Shown in pieces: positions 43,382 through 55,066 of a stretch of DNA of 64,000 nt. The DNA is from Immersiella caudata. Taxonomy: Eukaryota > Ascomycota > Sordariomycetes > Sordariales > Lasiosphaeriaceae. A model generated the notes under the pieces. The model had not been told where the DNA came from, did not search any database, and saw nothing but the letters and a program-made list of their open reading frames with translations. The DNA lies in the NCBI GenBank assembly GCA_030512335.1, contig JAULSU010000003.1, forward strand, positions 496,001 through 560,000, read 5' to 3'. Positions within the stretch are counted from its first letter, which is position 1, and each line of letters begins with the position of its first letter. The translations under genes were made by a program, and so were the position numbers.

Positions 43382-44080
43382 ATGAAGTTCTCCGTCGCGG
43401 TTCGGACCGTTGCCGCGGTTAGCGGGTGCCTTTTCCACCTTGTGGAGGCGGTAGGGGACCGAGTTGCCACCCGCACCGTTGGCAATATCAGCGCTAACCA
43501 CCGCCCGTGTTTCTAGAAAACTGCTCAGAGCTCTTTCTTCGGCTGGCAGTACCAGCTCGATGCCTCTGCGCCGGTTATTACAGCCATGAGCGAGGTGTAC
43601 GCCACTTCGACCGCCTGGAACGACACAGTCTCCCTCGAAGTCATCGAAGGGATCCCGTCGCTCGTGGATCAAGTCTCGAAGACGCAAATAGCAACCCTTG
43701 GCGGCGCTCTCGGCGACTGGGCACTTGCTGAGCAACCTACCGAGGAGCAGATGGCCGCCGCCAAAGCAGCTGGCGTCGATATTGCTCTCAAGGCCGGGTT
43801 GGCGGACACTCTGGCCGCCGTGGCCGCGGGGATGTCGATGGCGGATGCGCTGAAGGCACACAGCTTAGACAAGAGGGACACCATAGGAACCAAGGAGGAT
43901 TGGAAGAAGTTTATGGCATGGGTAGACTGCAAGGTCTGTCTTGTTACCCTTGCGTCTTGCAAATTCCATGGCTGTTACGGACTTTGTTTCAACGGCGTCT
44001 GCCTTCCGGAACCTGGTCATAGTTGGGGGGAGAGAGTTCAGAAGAGCTATCCAGGCGACGTCTTCGAGATCGATGACTGA
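43382..44080 (+). CDS. Secreted proprotein with Kex2 site and six-cysteine C-terminal peptide
   Basis: Two exons (43382-43450, 43517-44080) give 210 residues. The 66-base intron has a GCTAAC branch and removes an in-frame stop. Exon 1 is the signal peptide (1-23). A pro-region of about 120 residues follows, largely helical and Ala-rich (MAAAKAAGVDIALKAGLADTL). A dibasic KR at 142-143 precedes a 67-residue C-terminal part with six cysteines at 161, 164, 171, 176, 180 and 185 (spacing x2, x6, x4, x3, x4). This layout suits Kex2 release of a disulfide-bonded secreted peptide. I do not recognise the family. It converges on the STAND receptor gene next door with only 161 bases between stop codons. 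Confidence 0.75.
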
Positions 44081-44241
44081 GCGCTACCCTTCCTCAAGTT
44101 CCAACGCCGATACATCGTCACTACCATTTCCTGTATCAATCTTCATTCAATCAATTCATTTGAAACAAATCAACTCCAAGTGTTTCGCCAACGGCGGCAA
44201 GTGAACTCCCCGCACCTTCCAATTTCCCCATGCCTCCTTCC

Positions 44242-47200
44242 CTACGTTCTCAGCCAAGGGACTGACAAAGCGGTCCCGCCGGTCATGTGTTTCTCCAGAT
44301 TCAAATCTAAAATCGCCCCCAACTCGTCATCTTCTTCATCGACCATGTAGTGCAGCGCCATGGCCCGCCGCAGAGGCGTCGCCGGAGGGGCGATAACAGG
44401 CCAGGCGTCCCCCGATCTCGGCACAACGCCATCGTCATCCCCATCAACCCACGCCGACATGTGAGCAGAATCACAACGCGGCATCTTGATCCGAGGCTGT
44501 TCCACTTCCCAGTCTTCATGACCAAACCAAGTCGGAAGCAGCGACGCATCCACCTCGTCCTCCTCCTCAGCCCCCTCCGGCAAAGGGGAAGCAGCCGTTT
44601 GAACCTTGCTCAAAATCTCCACCACGTCCTGATGCCCGCCCGCCTTGGCCGCTTCAAGTGCCGTCCCTTTTCCGCTTCCGCGCACGCCGATATTCGCATC
44701 CGCTCCGGCCTGCAACAGCAGCTTTACCAGCACCAAATGACCGCGCGCAGCCGCGATTCGAAGGGCCGTGCCGTGGCCTCCCGCTTCGCCCTCGTTGCGA
44801 TCGACCTCGGCGCCACTGTCTAGAAGAACCCGAAGCACATGCTCGTGCCCCCCGGCAGCGGCGGTTTGAAGCGGGGTGCCGAAGTCGCTGCATTTTAAGT
44901 TCAAGGCATCGGTCTTGTCGTCAGGCTGTGTTTGTGATAGCAAATTTTTCACGACCGAAGCAAGCCCAATGTAGCTTGTGAGCGCGAGATCGGTCCATGT
45001 CCACCATCGGAGGAAAGAACCTCGGGAGAAGTGCTGTGGCGCCCAGACGTGGCTGTTGGCTGGATCGCAGAGGATGGTGGCATCGTCTTCTGCGGAATCT
45101 GCGCTCCTATCGGCGGGACTTGTCGTGTTGGCTGCGTTGTAATGCGTCGGCCAGTACGCTGCGGCATAGGAGAGGAGGGAGTGCGATTGCTGGAGGGTTT
45201 GGTACTCGCTCGGGTCGAGGTACACGTGGGAGTTGTCTGAGGTGTGGCTTGCAAGGAGACGGAGGTACTGCAGGCATGTGCGCGACATGACCCCGTGGGC
45301 TCCGTCGAGCGAGAGACAGCCCTTCCATCCGCCGACTTTCGCACCCCGGTCAGGGCTCAGGAGGAAGTCTCGAGCTGTTTGGTGGATGAGGGCCAACTTT
45401 CCGTCGCTGACGGTGACGAACATTCCGCAGAGACGTTGTACCACTGCCTTGAATCGGTCTCTCGGCCACGGGCTCAGCTCGTCGATGGTGGTTGGCATGG
45501 GGTCGTCGAGGGCGAGCGTCAGGGCGATGTTGGCTTCATCGAGGGTCAGGGGCCTCTGAGCCGCAAGGACAATGTTAAGGAGTGTCTCGGTCTGATGCCG
45601 ATCAGCACTCCTGCTCAACACTTGCTCGTATGCCTCTGAGACCTCGGAGGGGAGTTTGGCGAGAAAGTTTTCGAGATCGCGAGCTCTGCAAAACTGGCTT
45701 GGCGTCTTTTCAATAATGTCGAGAGTCAAATGAAGCCAGAGATATGTCCGGTGCTTCATGCTCTTTAGTTTGTCCGAGATACGCTTCCGCTCCTGTTCGG
45801 ACAAGCCGGCAGTGATGGTGGACAGCTTGTCGTCGATGACTAGGTTGATCTCGTCGCCGATCTCTCGAGACATTCCGTCGCCATCTATGTGGGCTAAGAC
45901 ACCAAACTTCGACAACTTTCCGAGCGCCACCTCGATGCCGTCATGGGGCCGACTTGTGATGACAAACTTGACCTGAGCCCTTCGGTCCGTCCCCTGACGC
46001 GCCTGATAGAATTCTCGAATGTGCGTTAACAAGGTCTCTCGACCCCTCTCTTCACACTCGTCCAACGCGTCCAACACGCAAATGACGTCTCCCGCTTCAG
46101 GAGAAAGGTGGGTCAAGATCTGCCACAGCTCGTTGAAATTCGTCGCCAACGCCGCCCCATGACTTCGATGCCTCTTCAAGGCTTCATTCATCAGCTCTCT
46201 ACCTCCGCCTGCTTGAGCGAAGAGTTGGTGTACCAATGCAGCCAAGCCATTGGCCACTCCTACCCGTCTCGCATCGCCCCTTTTGAAGAAGAAGTGCGTC
46301 ACCGTCGTCGTTGTCACCCTGGTCGCGAGTGTCAGCTCCTGCCTTGCATTCCAAAGTACCCCTGGATGCAGCCGGGAAATTGGACATACCTCGTTGTCAG
46401 CCTCCCTTCGTCCACCAATGCCCTGGTCAACACCGATTTGCCGCATCCAGGGCCGGCGGTGACCCACAAAACGCCCCCCTCGCCCTCCCTCCATTGTCTG
46501 AAGCCGGGGTCTGCGAAGAACCACTCACATGTCCCCTCGACCCGTCTTGGGTTTCCCAAATTCTTGTACCCTTCGTATTCACCGGCCGCCAGGGCCAAAT
46601 CCTGAAGCAAGGCTCTCTCCAACTGGTCTTCATAATGCCTCTGCGCCATCCACTTGCTCTCCTCTAGAGCCTCCCGAATGCCGTTCAGAATCTCCTTCGA
46701 CTCTATCATGACCTTGAAGGTATCGTCCACCTTCTCCTGAATCTGTCTCTCCTTGACGGGGTCAATCATCCTGCGACAGCGTTCATTCTCCACTTCGATT
46801 TGTGCCACGCGATCGGTCCATTCGCTAGCGGCGGCCACCTTTTCGATTGCGCGGGCGAACTGGGAGCGGGAGAGGTGAGCTATGGCGAGGGCCTGGTATT
46901 CAATGAGGAGGGCGTACAGGCGTGAAAGAGACTTGGCCAAGGAAGTGTGCTCGGGTGAGTATTGTGACTGGGGTTGGTTGGGGGAGAGATACGTCTCTTC
47001 GCAGATGTGCCAGTATACCAAGGTGTCGTTGACCACCTCGAAGCCTTGTAACATCGAGGCATGCTGGGAAGTTCCTGTTGTGAGGAGCTGCCTGGGGTGA
47101 TTAGCAGTCGGTCGACAGATTCAATGACACTCACCAAAAAGGGAAAGGGAACGTGACAGGGAGGACGCTATTCCAGGGTTGCAAGGAACGGGGAAGGCTC

Positions 47201-47886
47201 ACCGAAAGAAGAAACGAAACACCCGACCATGCCAACGCCGCGTACGGCTGGGCGCTCAACGCGTCCTTGACGATAGGATCCGACCAGAGCAAAAACTTTG
47301 CAAACTTCTCGGCTTGCTCGCGGATCTTGATGTCCTTGCCAGCGAGGGGAATCTTCCACTGTCGTTGCTCTCTGTGGTGGTGCAGCTTCTTGACGATCAG
47401 GTCGATGGTTTGGAGGGTCGTCGAGGGTGAGCTGGCAGTCTCCTCTTCGGGGAGCGTGCGGCTGGTGGTGTCCCCGAGGGAGTGGAGATGTTGAGCGTAG
47501 TAGGCTGCGAGCTTAGGTCGGCTTTCCATGAAGTGGCGGAATGCGCGGGCCCAGATGCTGGGGTCGCGGCTTGCTTCGTTCTCATGAGGGTGTTGATGGG
47601 CGCCATGGCTCTGCGACGGTGCGTTGGGCTTGGCATGTTCAGGAGTCAGCCCAGGGGCTGCCTGGGGGGTTTCAGCCGCCTTGGCGGGTTGAATGGGTGC
47701 TGAGGCTCGCCGCGGGGAAGCTTTTGCCCCATGATGCTCGCTGGGTTCGTGGCACTCGGAGGATGACTGGTGGAGAACAGGTTGGGCGAGGGCTTGGGTC
47801 GATCCGATGAGGCCTGCGATAGCGGACGGCTGGGGAGGCCTACCCACGTGGAGCAGGTGAGCCGCAAAGTGTCTGACACGTCCCAT
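44242..47886 (-). CDS. NACHT-ankyrin STAND receptor (NLR-like)
   Basis: Three exons (47203-47886, 46390-47087, 44242-46318), 1152 residues, intact. The N-terminal part after a Pro/His-rich linker is the fungal NACHT-N domain (RPKLAAYYAQHL, IVKDALSAQPYAALAWSGVSFLL). The NACHT domain has the P-loop GPGCGKS at about 440-446 and Walker B VICVLDALDECEE, followed by VKFVITSRPHDGIEVAL. A winged-helix-like region (LPSEVSEAYEQVLSR, AQRPLTLDEANIALTLAL, LIHQTARDFLLSPDRG) leads to about three ankyrin repeats (TPLQTAAAGGHEHVLRVLLDSGAEVD, TALRIAAARGHLVLVKLLLQAGADANIG, TALEAAKAGGHQDVVEILSK). Such proteins sense ligands through repeats and trigger incompatibility or immune-like responses. The tail beyond the repeats is acidic. 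The start is the first ATG of the frame. Confidence 0.9.
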
Positions 47887-48222
47887 CGTGAAGTTAAGCA
47901 AGCGATGCCGATGGCACTCGAGGTGCGGGACGACGTATTGAAGTGGGATGCAGGGGAGAAGTGAGAACTGACGGATCCAGTTCCGAGTTGGACATCAAAT
48001 CTGGTCCGGCAGCTTTGGGTATCACCGCGACGGTTGTTAGGCCTCACCCTTTCTGCAAATCTTCTTAGCACGTCTTTCGCCCATTGGACTGACCGCGCCA
48101 ATAGCAATGGATTCTCATTGCTTCCTCGACCAATAACGACTCACTCTCTGTTTCCCTATACCGTCATTCGCCATCGGCGACCGTCACCACCTCCTGGCTG
48201 TTGCTGAACCGCAACCCTAAGA
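47887..48222. other. Intergenic region, no gene seen
   Basis: Upstream of the STAND gene; holds its promoter and the 3' flank of the permease remnant. Confidence 0.4.
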
Positions 48223-49400
48223 CTATACAGATTTGCGAACATACTCAACAGGCCCAGCATATCTAAAACGACCTCTGACGACATAATACCCGCTACTAAA
48301 AACGACCACTGTTCCATAAACCAAAATATTCCAATCCATCATGTCCAGCGTCGGCTTCGGAACAGGCGGGAAAAATGTCTGTCATCAAAATCAGCCTCTC
48401 AACTCTCCACTCCTTAGATAGGCACTCACCATGACAAAAATAAACCCCGAAAACAAAACACTAAAGAAGTTTACAACAAACCCCACTAGTCTCAAATCAA
48501 AACTCCTCGGTAGCAACACCTCCCCCCTCGCCCTCCTCAACGCAACACGCCCAATCGAAATAACATATGAGGAAATCAACGCGCCCACCCCCAAGCTCGT
48601 AAGAATGTTAAACGCCACCGTGCTCCCAACATTAATCAAGCTCAACAGCACCGCAAACCCGTCCGACACGCCCAGCGCATTCAGCGGCAATCCCCACGTT
48701 GGGTGCACCCTGGCCAACCACCCGGAGAACGGGACCCCCCTGTCCCTTGCAAACGCCAACAGTTGAGGCTGCTCGTGGCAATGTTATTCACCACCCCGCA
48801 GGCGCTCATGATGACCATAATGCACGTCATGACCGTTGCCCTGGCGTAGCTCTGCACCGCATTGTAAAACACTTGTATGTAGGGTTGCGTTGTGGGGGTG
48901 TGCAGGACGCTGTCGAGATCGCCGAGGACCATGCTAAAGGTGACGATCGTGACGAAGCCGAGGGAGCCGTTGACGAGGGTGGTGGCGATCATGGCGCGCG
49001 GCAGGGACTTGCTTGCCTCGCGAAGCTCTTCGGCCATGTGGGTTGCCGAGTCGGGGACGATGAGGGTGAAGATGGGGGAGAGGATGCCAATGAGGCAGGA
49101 GAGGGCGGTATTGTCCCAGCCGCCGCCGTCGGTGAGGTGAAGAAGACGGAGTGGGCGGGTTGAAGCTTGGGGCCTTTGATCCAGAGGGGAATCAACACGG
49201 CGAGGAAGCCGGTAATGTGCAGGGTGAGGGCGTGGGTTTCGAGGAGAGGGAGGGCGCGGTACAGTGCGGTGTTGAGTATCATGCAGAAGTTCATGATGGC
49301 GATGACTAGGAGGGTGAGGTGCCAGCGTTCAGAGGCGTAGGTGTCGTGGTGAGTAAGTCCGACGGTGCGGACTTGAGGAATGGCCATCCCTGACCGCAGA
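48223..49400 (-). pseudogene. Amino-acid/GABA permease (APC family), 5'-truncated and frame-broken
   Basis: Fungal GABA/choline-type amino-acid permease. Readable from about the middle of the protein: WHLTLLVIAIMNFCMILNT, ITGFLAVLIPLWI, DGGGWDNTALSCLIGILSPIF, HMAEELREASKSLPRAMIATTL, QVFYNAVQSYARATVMT, AFARDRGVPFSGWLARVHP, LLSLINVGSTVAFNILTSLG, and a last exon after a 51-base intron (48379-48429) ending in VEYVRKSV. The first four or five transmembrane helices are missing; upstream sequence is unrelated. Two frame changes occur, at about 49123 (FFT to TDGGGW) and about 48770 (IATSS to QLLAFARD). Each is explained by one missing base. Not functional as written. Confidence 0.8.
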
Positions 49401-49827
49401 GCGGGATGTACCGAGGCCAAGAGGCTTTAATTATCGCTGCCATACTCCTAAATGGGTTGAGTAGCCTGTCAGTTGATGGCAAGATGTATGGGAGAGAAGA
49501 AAACAGCTGGACGTCAGCCAGATCTGAGCCAATGTGTAACTCTGACATAGCATTTTCGGTTTTGGTCAGCCATGCTGGTTGACTGACGACCACTCATAGC
49601 TAGGTAGTGTTGTCTCATCGTTTCCAAGGATGGGTTGGTGGTGCAAGGCCGCAAGGCGTGGAAGCAGCGGAAGAAGAAAGGATGATTTCAGGTCCGCGGC
49701 GACCCAGTGATCCAGGCAGGATGCAAAGTCGTGCAACCCCTTCGATGGCGATCAATCGACTTTTACCAGCGACAATGACCCCAACAAACCAACTTCCAAG
49801 TCAAATGGTAAGTAATTGCCCATTCCT
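49401..49827. other. Intergenic region, permease breakpoint
   Basis: Separates the truncated permease from the next F-box gene. No sequence resembling the missing permease N-terminus. Confidence 0.45.
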
Positions 49828-51240
49828 TCACCGGCTTCGACGAGGGACGCAGGTATATGTGAACCTTGACCCATCCCTCTCAACAGGGCATGTAAACAAC
49901 CCTTCCAGCAATCGCTCATTCAATCGCTCGTCCACCACAACACGCACCCACCGCAGTCTCGGAAGTTTTGACTCGCTCTCCAATGCCAGCTGCAAGAGCG
50001 CCCTCTCAATGACCCCCGGAGCGTCTTTTCCCAAACCCGGAGACGACCAATCTAGCTCCGCATCCTCATCAATGTCAGGTAGTAAGTCTTCCCACGCTTC
50101 TATCACATCATCGCGCAAGCACAACTCCTCTAGCGGCGGAGGAAGGACGTCGCAAATGTTCTGCCTTCCCATGGCTGTCGGCGACGCAAACAGCACCGCC
50201 ACAGACACGTCAAGGTACCTGAGCTTGTGCATGTTCCGCACGCAGTCAATCCAAGCATGAGTACCCACGCTGTCAAAGTCCAGCCTGAGAGATTCCAACG
50301 ACTCGGCGCACAGCGCAAACGCTGCGTTGAACCCCTCATTCGCCGGTGAGTCGTCGCCGGAAGAGTACGGCGAAATGGAAATATCCACGCATCTCAGCTT
50401 CGGCCGCGCCTTGCTGCACAACTCGTACCACCAGCTTCCTGTCGCGTGCGCGTACGAGATGCGTATCGTCTCAACGCTGCGCCATTTCGCCAGGTCAAGC
50501 TCATCGTCGCCCTGAAGGTTTGCTCCGAAGAGCTCCAAGTGTTTGATGTTACCGGGCCCCATAAAACAACCCGGAGTCCCTGCAGGCAGAAGCGGGTCAT
50601 CACAGCGCGGGTCCGCGCTGAGCGCCAGTCGTGATAGACGCGGGAGGAAACCACCGGGAAGCGGTGCCCTATCGTCGTACGCAGACGCGAACACGGCAGC
50701 CAAGGGGTCAAGATCCCCGGCGTTCCAGTTCGGACTGTGCAGATGCAGACTCTCCAGCCTATTAGTCAGGCACAGAAGCAGACCGAATGACAATTCGGCG
50801 AAGTCGTCTGTTTCGGACCAAGACAGCTCCTCGAAGTCGTCGCCGAAGCACAGTGGCAGGAAAGAAAAGGCTTTCATGTCGGGGGTGATGCCCGCGTAGA
50901 GCGCTTGGGACTTGTCATCAGTGCAGTCGTCTAACCGACCGTCGAGGAACGTGGCAAGGTTAAGGACACGGACGAAGTCCGCAAGGTGAGGATGGTGAAC
51001 AAGGGTGTGCAAAAAGTCGAAGAGGCAGCGTATGTCATAAATGCAAACGGTGTGGTAGAGGTGGGGGATTGCGATGGCGTGGAGTTTGTGGTTGCCGGTC
51101 TTGACTAGGGAGAGCAGGGCAAGTCGACAGCTGCGGAAGTCGGGATCGGGGTCGTAAGAGCCTGTGTCATCGTCCATGGTGGGAATGAGATGGGATGCGA
51201 TGTGGTTGAGGAGCTCAGTGGATAAAGAAAGGAGAGACAT
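49828..51240 (-). CDS. F-box/LRR-like protein
   Basis: Start chosen at MSLLSLSTELLNHIASHLIP, a typical fungal F-box opening, giving 470 residues. The frame is open upstream but without family-like sequence. The F-box is followed by FRSCRLALLSLVKTGNHKLHAIAIPHLYHTV. Then come Leu-rich segments spaced like degenerate LRRs (LESLHLHSPNW, LSRLALSADPR, IKHLELFGANL, VETIRISYAHA, LRCVDISISPY, LESLRLDFDSV, LRYLDVSVAVL). Ends FTYTCVPRRSR. Predicted SCF substrate receptor with unknown target. Confidence 0.78.
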   Translation of the reverse strand: MSLLSLSTELLNHIASHLIPTMDDDTGSYDPDPDFRSCRLALLSLVKTGNHKLHAIAIPHLYHTVCIYDIRCLFDFLHTLVHHPHLADFVRVLNLATFLDGRLDDCTDDKSQALYAGITPDMKAFSFLPLCFGDDFEELSWSETDDFAELSFGLLLCLTNRLESLHLHSPNWNAGDLDPLAAVFASAYDDRAPLPGGFLPRLSRLALSADPRCDDPLLPAGTPGCFMGPGNIKHLELFGANLQGDDELDLAKWRSVETIRISYAHATGSWWYELCSKARPKLRCVDISISPYSSGDDSPANEGFNAAFALCAESLESLRLDFDSVGTHAWIDCVRNMHKLRYLDVSVAVLFASPTAMGRQNICDVLPPPLEELCLRDDVIEAWEDLLPDIDEDAELDWSSPGLGKDAPGVIERALLQLALESESKLPRLRWVRVVVDERLNERLLEGLFTCPVERDGSRFTYTCVPRRSR

Positions 51241-52067
51241 TTTTGCAACTTTGTTCGCGGGACTTTGAGTGGGACCGTGTCGAACGTCAAGATGGGGAGG
51301 GGGGGCTTGAGTGGGAAGGAGCAACTCGGATGAAGGGTTCTCAGCCGCACGCTTCCCCGCCGCCCGAGATCGTGGTGTTTTCATCACGTGATCGCTCTCT
51401 TGTGGTCTACCTCCAGTTGCGGTTTTTCCCGACAGGTTTTCCTGTATTTCGGGGTATTCAGGAATGAGGCAATTGGCTGGAGAGGTGGGCAATCCATCGC
51501 GGGAGGACAGAAGGACATCCGGGCCTAAGTTTGGCGCCAACCAGACGAGCCCCAGAGCTCCAGGCCTCATCCGTGCGCGTAGCGACGTGATTGGGCCAAC
51601 GCACCTTATCGTCGGTCCGGTTTGCTTCCCAACGGCAGGAGCAACATGGCGACTGTTGCTGACTCACATTCGGTGACACTGGCTACCGAATTCTGCCAAT
51701 TGCCATGTCTCAGCAGCGCAATCGTCCAGCTCCGATTCGATATCGATGTTACGCCCGGACGATTTCCTCCCCGCTACTGATAAAGTCTTATCTCTGGCAT
51801 CGTAATGGTCGCCCAACCCTCTGTTAATTTCCCATCACGCCCAATTTCCCGTTTCAGGCCGCTGCAGTCAGCACGCTGCAGCCATTGCAGGGCAAGGCTG
51901 CACCCCTGCCTCAGGCCGCAAGGGCCAGACCGATCTTCTTCGACTTTATCCATTTTTCTCTTGCCTTTTCATCTCAACCTCACCCTAATCAAACTTCACT
52001 CTTACCTTTCAGCCCCCGCCGTTGAGTCCACGCAGGCGCAAAAGAGGGACGAAAAAAGGGAGTGAAA
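51241..52067. other. Intergenic region, no gene seen
   Basis: Divergent promoter region of the F-box/LRR gene and the LtrA gene. The last 90 bases are CT-rich, as common in fungal leaders. Confidence 0.45.
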
Positions 52068-54366
52068 ATGACATCATCCCCCAACCCCCGGCGCAATCGC
52101 CCCTCTGAGTTCCTCCTCCCCGACGGCCGCAAAGTCCTCGTCGCCCTCCCCTCCGATATCGAAGCCCTCCGCCAGCGCTACGCCCGGTCCCACGATGCCG
52201 ATCCCCCCATTCAAGTCGAAGTCGTAGTCCACGGCTCCGATGAGCACCGCCACTTTTTGGGCGTGACCAAGTCCCATCACGAGACACGTCGCGCTCAACT
52301 GCGCGAGCGCGTCGGAGCCGATGTGGTTGATGAGTTGGAAACCGCAAGGGCGCACCTGGATGCCGTGAGCGCGCAGTTGGATAAGCTGGAGGCAGCAGCG
52401 CTGGGGAGCGGGCTCGGGGCGAACTTTGAGAAGTTTGGGTTCGATGCGAAGGTCAGGACGTATGCGGATGAGAGCGGGGAGGAAAGCACCACGGCGTCGT
52501 CGAGGGCGAGTTTGGCGAGTGTGGGAGGTGAGAAGGGGTTTTGGGAAGGGGGTGTTAGGGGGGATGGGGAGGCGATGAGGCTTTTCAGGAGGCCGATTAT
52601 CAAGCAGTACTTCCATCGGGGATTGTTGTGGAGGTCTTCGGAGCACACGCAGGTGATGAGCTTTGAGCTGTTTTTTGATTTGCTTTATGGTGAGTTATGT
52701 CTTTTTTGTCGCTCTTTTCATATTCTGTCTCTCTTGAGGGTGGCGACAGTGAGACTAACCTTGATAGTCGGAATCATCGCCATCAATGGCGATCGCGCAC
52801 TGGAGTACCCTACCGCGCTGGAACTGTTACGGTTCACTGTAACCTTCCTCATGACATGGCGTATCTGGTCAGACATCCAGCAAATTATCAGCTGGTTCGA
52901 GACCAACGACATATTCCAGAGGGTCCAGGTCCTGTTCTTGATGGCTCTGCTGTTGGGCACTACGACGAATATGCTGCAGACCTTCCACGGAGAGCAGGAC
53001 TCCTTCACACAACTGGTCACCTTCTACCTTGCAGCGAGGCTGTTCGGGGCGCTCTGCCTCCTAATGGCGGCCTACTTCGTGCCACTCGTCAAGGGAATGA
53101 TGATCGCCTCTGCCATCAATGTCGTTGTCGGTGCGGCCCTATGGATTGCCAGCACACACCTCACACCGAACTCTGCCTCTCATGGTGTACTAGAGCACCG
53201 AGCTGCTGAGACGCCGGAGCCTGCGGCGGCGACCGAGGAGGCCCACGGAGACGGGCTGGTAGCGCAACACCCTGGCCGACTTGCCCTTGTCTTTATCGCA
53301 CTCGCCGTTGACCTCTACGGGAGCATGGTTCCGGTGTTTCTCTTCCGGTATGGTCGCTCCCACACCACCCCCCTTGCGAAACGGTTCAATCGGCTGTTCG
53401 AGTTCTTCCCCGCCTTAAACATCGGTATAGTCCTCCCATTCCTACGGCTTTCTTCCCCTTTTGACTGCTACCCCATCGCCTCACGAGAGGGGCGAGAGTG
53501 GGGCAGTCAGTCCCCCCTGAGGCATCCACGGAAGAGTGGAATTCAGCTGACATTTGCTACCAGAGCACAAGGTCGAGCGCACCAACATGTTTATCACCCT
53601 TGTACTCGGCTACTCCGTCGTGGCCATGATCTTTCAGAATACCGGTGCCTTCGTCCTCAACGCCTTCCTTGGAAAAGCCTTCCTGGGGCTCACCCAGGCC
53701 TTCATCTTCAACTGGCTTTACTTCGAAGTGGACGGCAGCAACATTCGCACCCACGCCATCCGCTGGCACGTTGAAACCTCTATTATATGGCAAAATGCTC
53801 ACCTGCTGTTCACGCTGTCGTATATCCTCGCCGCCGCCGCCATGTGCAAGCTTGTCGTCCTCACCGACTGTCCCAACGCCCCCATTTCCGCCCTGACCCC
53901 CTTCTACCAACATCGGTCTGGCGACTACATCAGCACCGGCCTCCGCCTCTACTACTGCATCGGGCTCGGCCTCGCCCTCTTCTCCATGGGCCTCATCTCG
54001 CTCAGCCACGAGCACCGCGTCCCTCTAGGAACTTGCAAGCTCCCAAAGTGGGTCCGTCTGGGGAATCGCTTGCTGGTGTGCATCATCTTCTTCACGCTTC
54101 CAGCTGCAGGGGACAGGCTGAACTCGCTGGCGCTGGTATCTATCACGACGTCCCTGAGCGCATGGACCCTCTTCTTTGAGTTGTACGGCAAAACATGCAA
54201 ATTCCAGCCATTTTTCACGGGTGTTGATGAGAAGGTCGACAAGTGCGAGTATACAGCGAAGTGTTCCCTGAGGAGGCTGGAGCGAGCAAAGAAGGATGAT
54301 GGGGAGATTGATATTGTTGAGTTGGGGAGGTCGGAGAAGACGGCGGCTGTGACGGCAACGTCTTGA
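52068..54366 (+). CDS. LtrA family membrane protein
   Basis: Three exons (52068-52689, 52768-53424, 53564-54366), 693 residues. A soluble N-terminal part of about 180 residues contains a coiled-coil-like stretch (VVDELETARAHLDAVSAQLDKLEAAAL). The low-temperature-requirement A domain starts at FRRPIIKQYFHRGLLWRSSEHTQVMSFELFFDLLY and continues VGIIAINGDRALEY, with about ten membrane helices and the FELFFDLLYVG hallmark. Intron 2 joins NIG-EHKVERTNMFITLVLGYSVV. LtrA was named from a Listeria cold-growth gene; in fungi such proteins are uncharacterised integral membrane proteins. No lesion seen. Confidence 0.85.
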
Positions 54367-55066
54367 ACTGTAGTGGTTTCAGGGGTGACCAAGGGGCAGG
54401 TGTTCGGCTTTGGAATACTTGATGCGAGCTTGATGAAAAGGGCTCGCTGTTACTAGCTCCCCTGCCCGCTAGTTTAAACAGCGCTACGTCACCTCGTCTT
54501 CAAATTATGCCTTGTGGTTACGATAAGGGGATTAGACAGATCCCTTTTTTACCTCTTCGGACCTAAGCACGCTGTACCGTCCTGTTCTCTAGGACCTCTG
54601 TCTCGCGTATGGACGAGAGATTCAGTTCTCCAACCACGGGCTTAGACAACATCAAGATACATATTAACGAAGCCGGTTCTCCATCTCTTTTGCATCCTCA
54701 CTTGCATCCTTCAGGAAGGCCCATTCCAGCCACTGAGGAGTTTAGAGTCAATGCTTCCAGTTTCATCAAGAATAACCGTCAGAATCCAGCAACCAACAAC
54801 CGTTGAGATTGGTGAAACACAAACTGGACTTGATATTTTCAGCGTACTATCATCGCAAATGTGAAAGAATAATCGTCGAGAAAGACAGAGAGTCGAGTCC
54901 GCTGGATAACCCATAGAACCGCTCAAAGCCACAAGAGATCGCCGCACTTCGAACTGGGGACGGAGTAGAACTTCGAGGAGAAAGGTAGGTAACAAGCACC
55001 AAAGAAATCATCGACCATTGCCAAGCAGATAAGTAACGACAGAATCAACCACCAGTAAACTCAGTC
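54367..55066. other. Intergenic region between convergent genes, no gene seen
   Basis: 700 bases between the 3' ends of the LtrA and copper ATPase genes. Confidence 0.45.
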
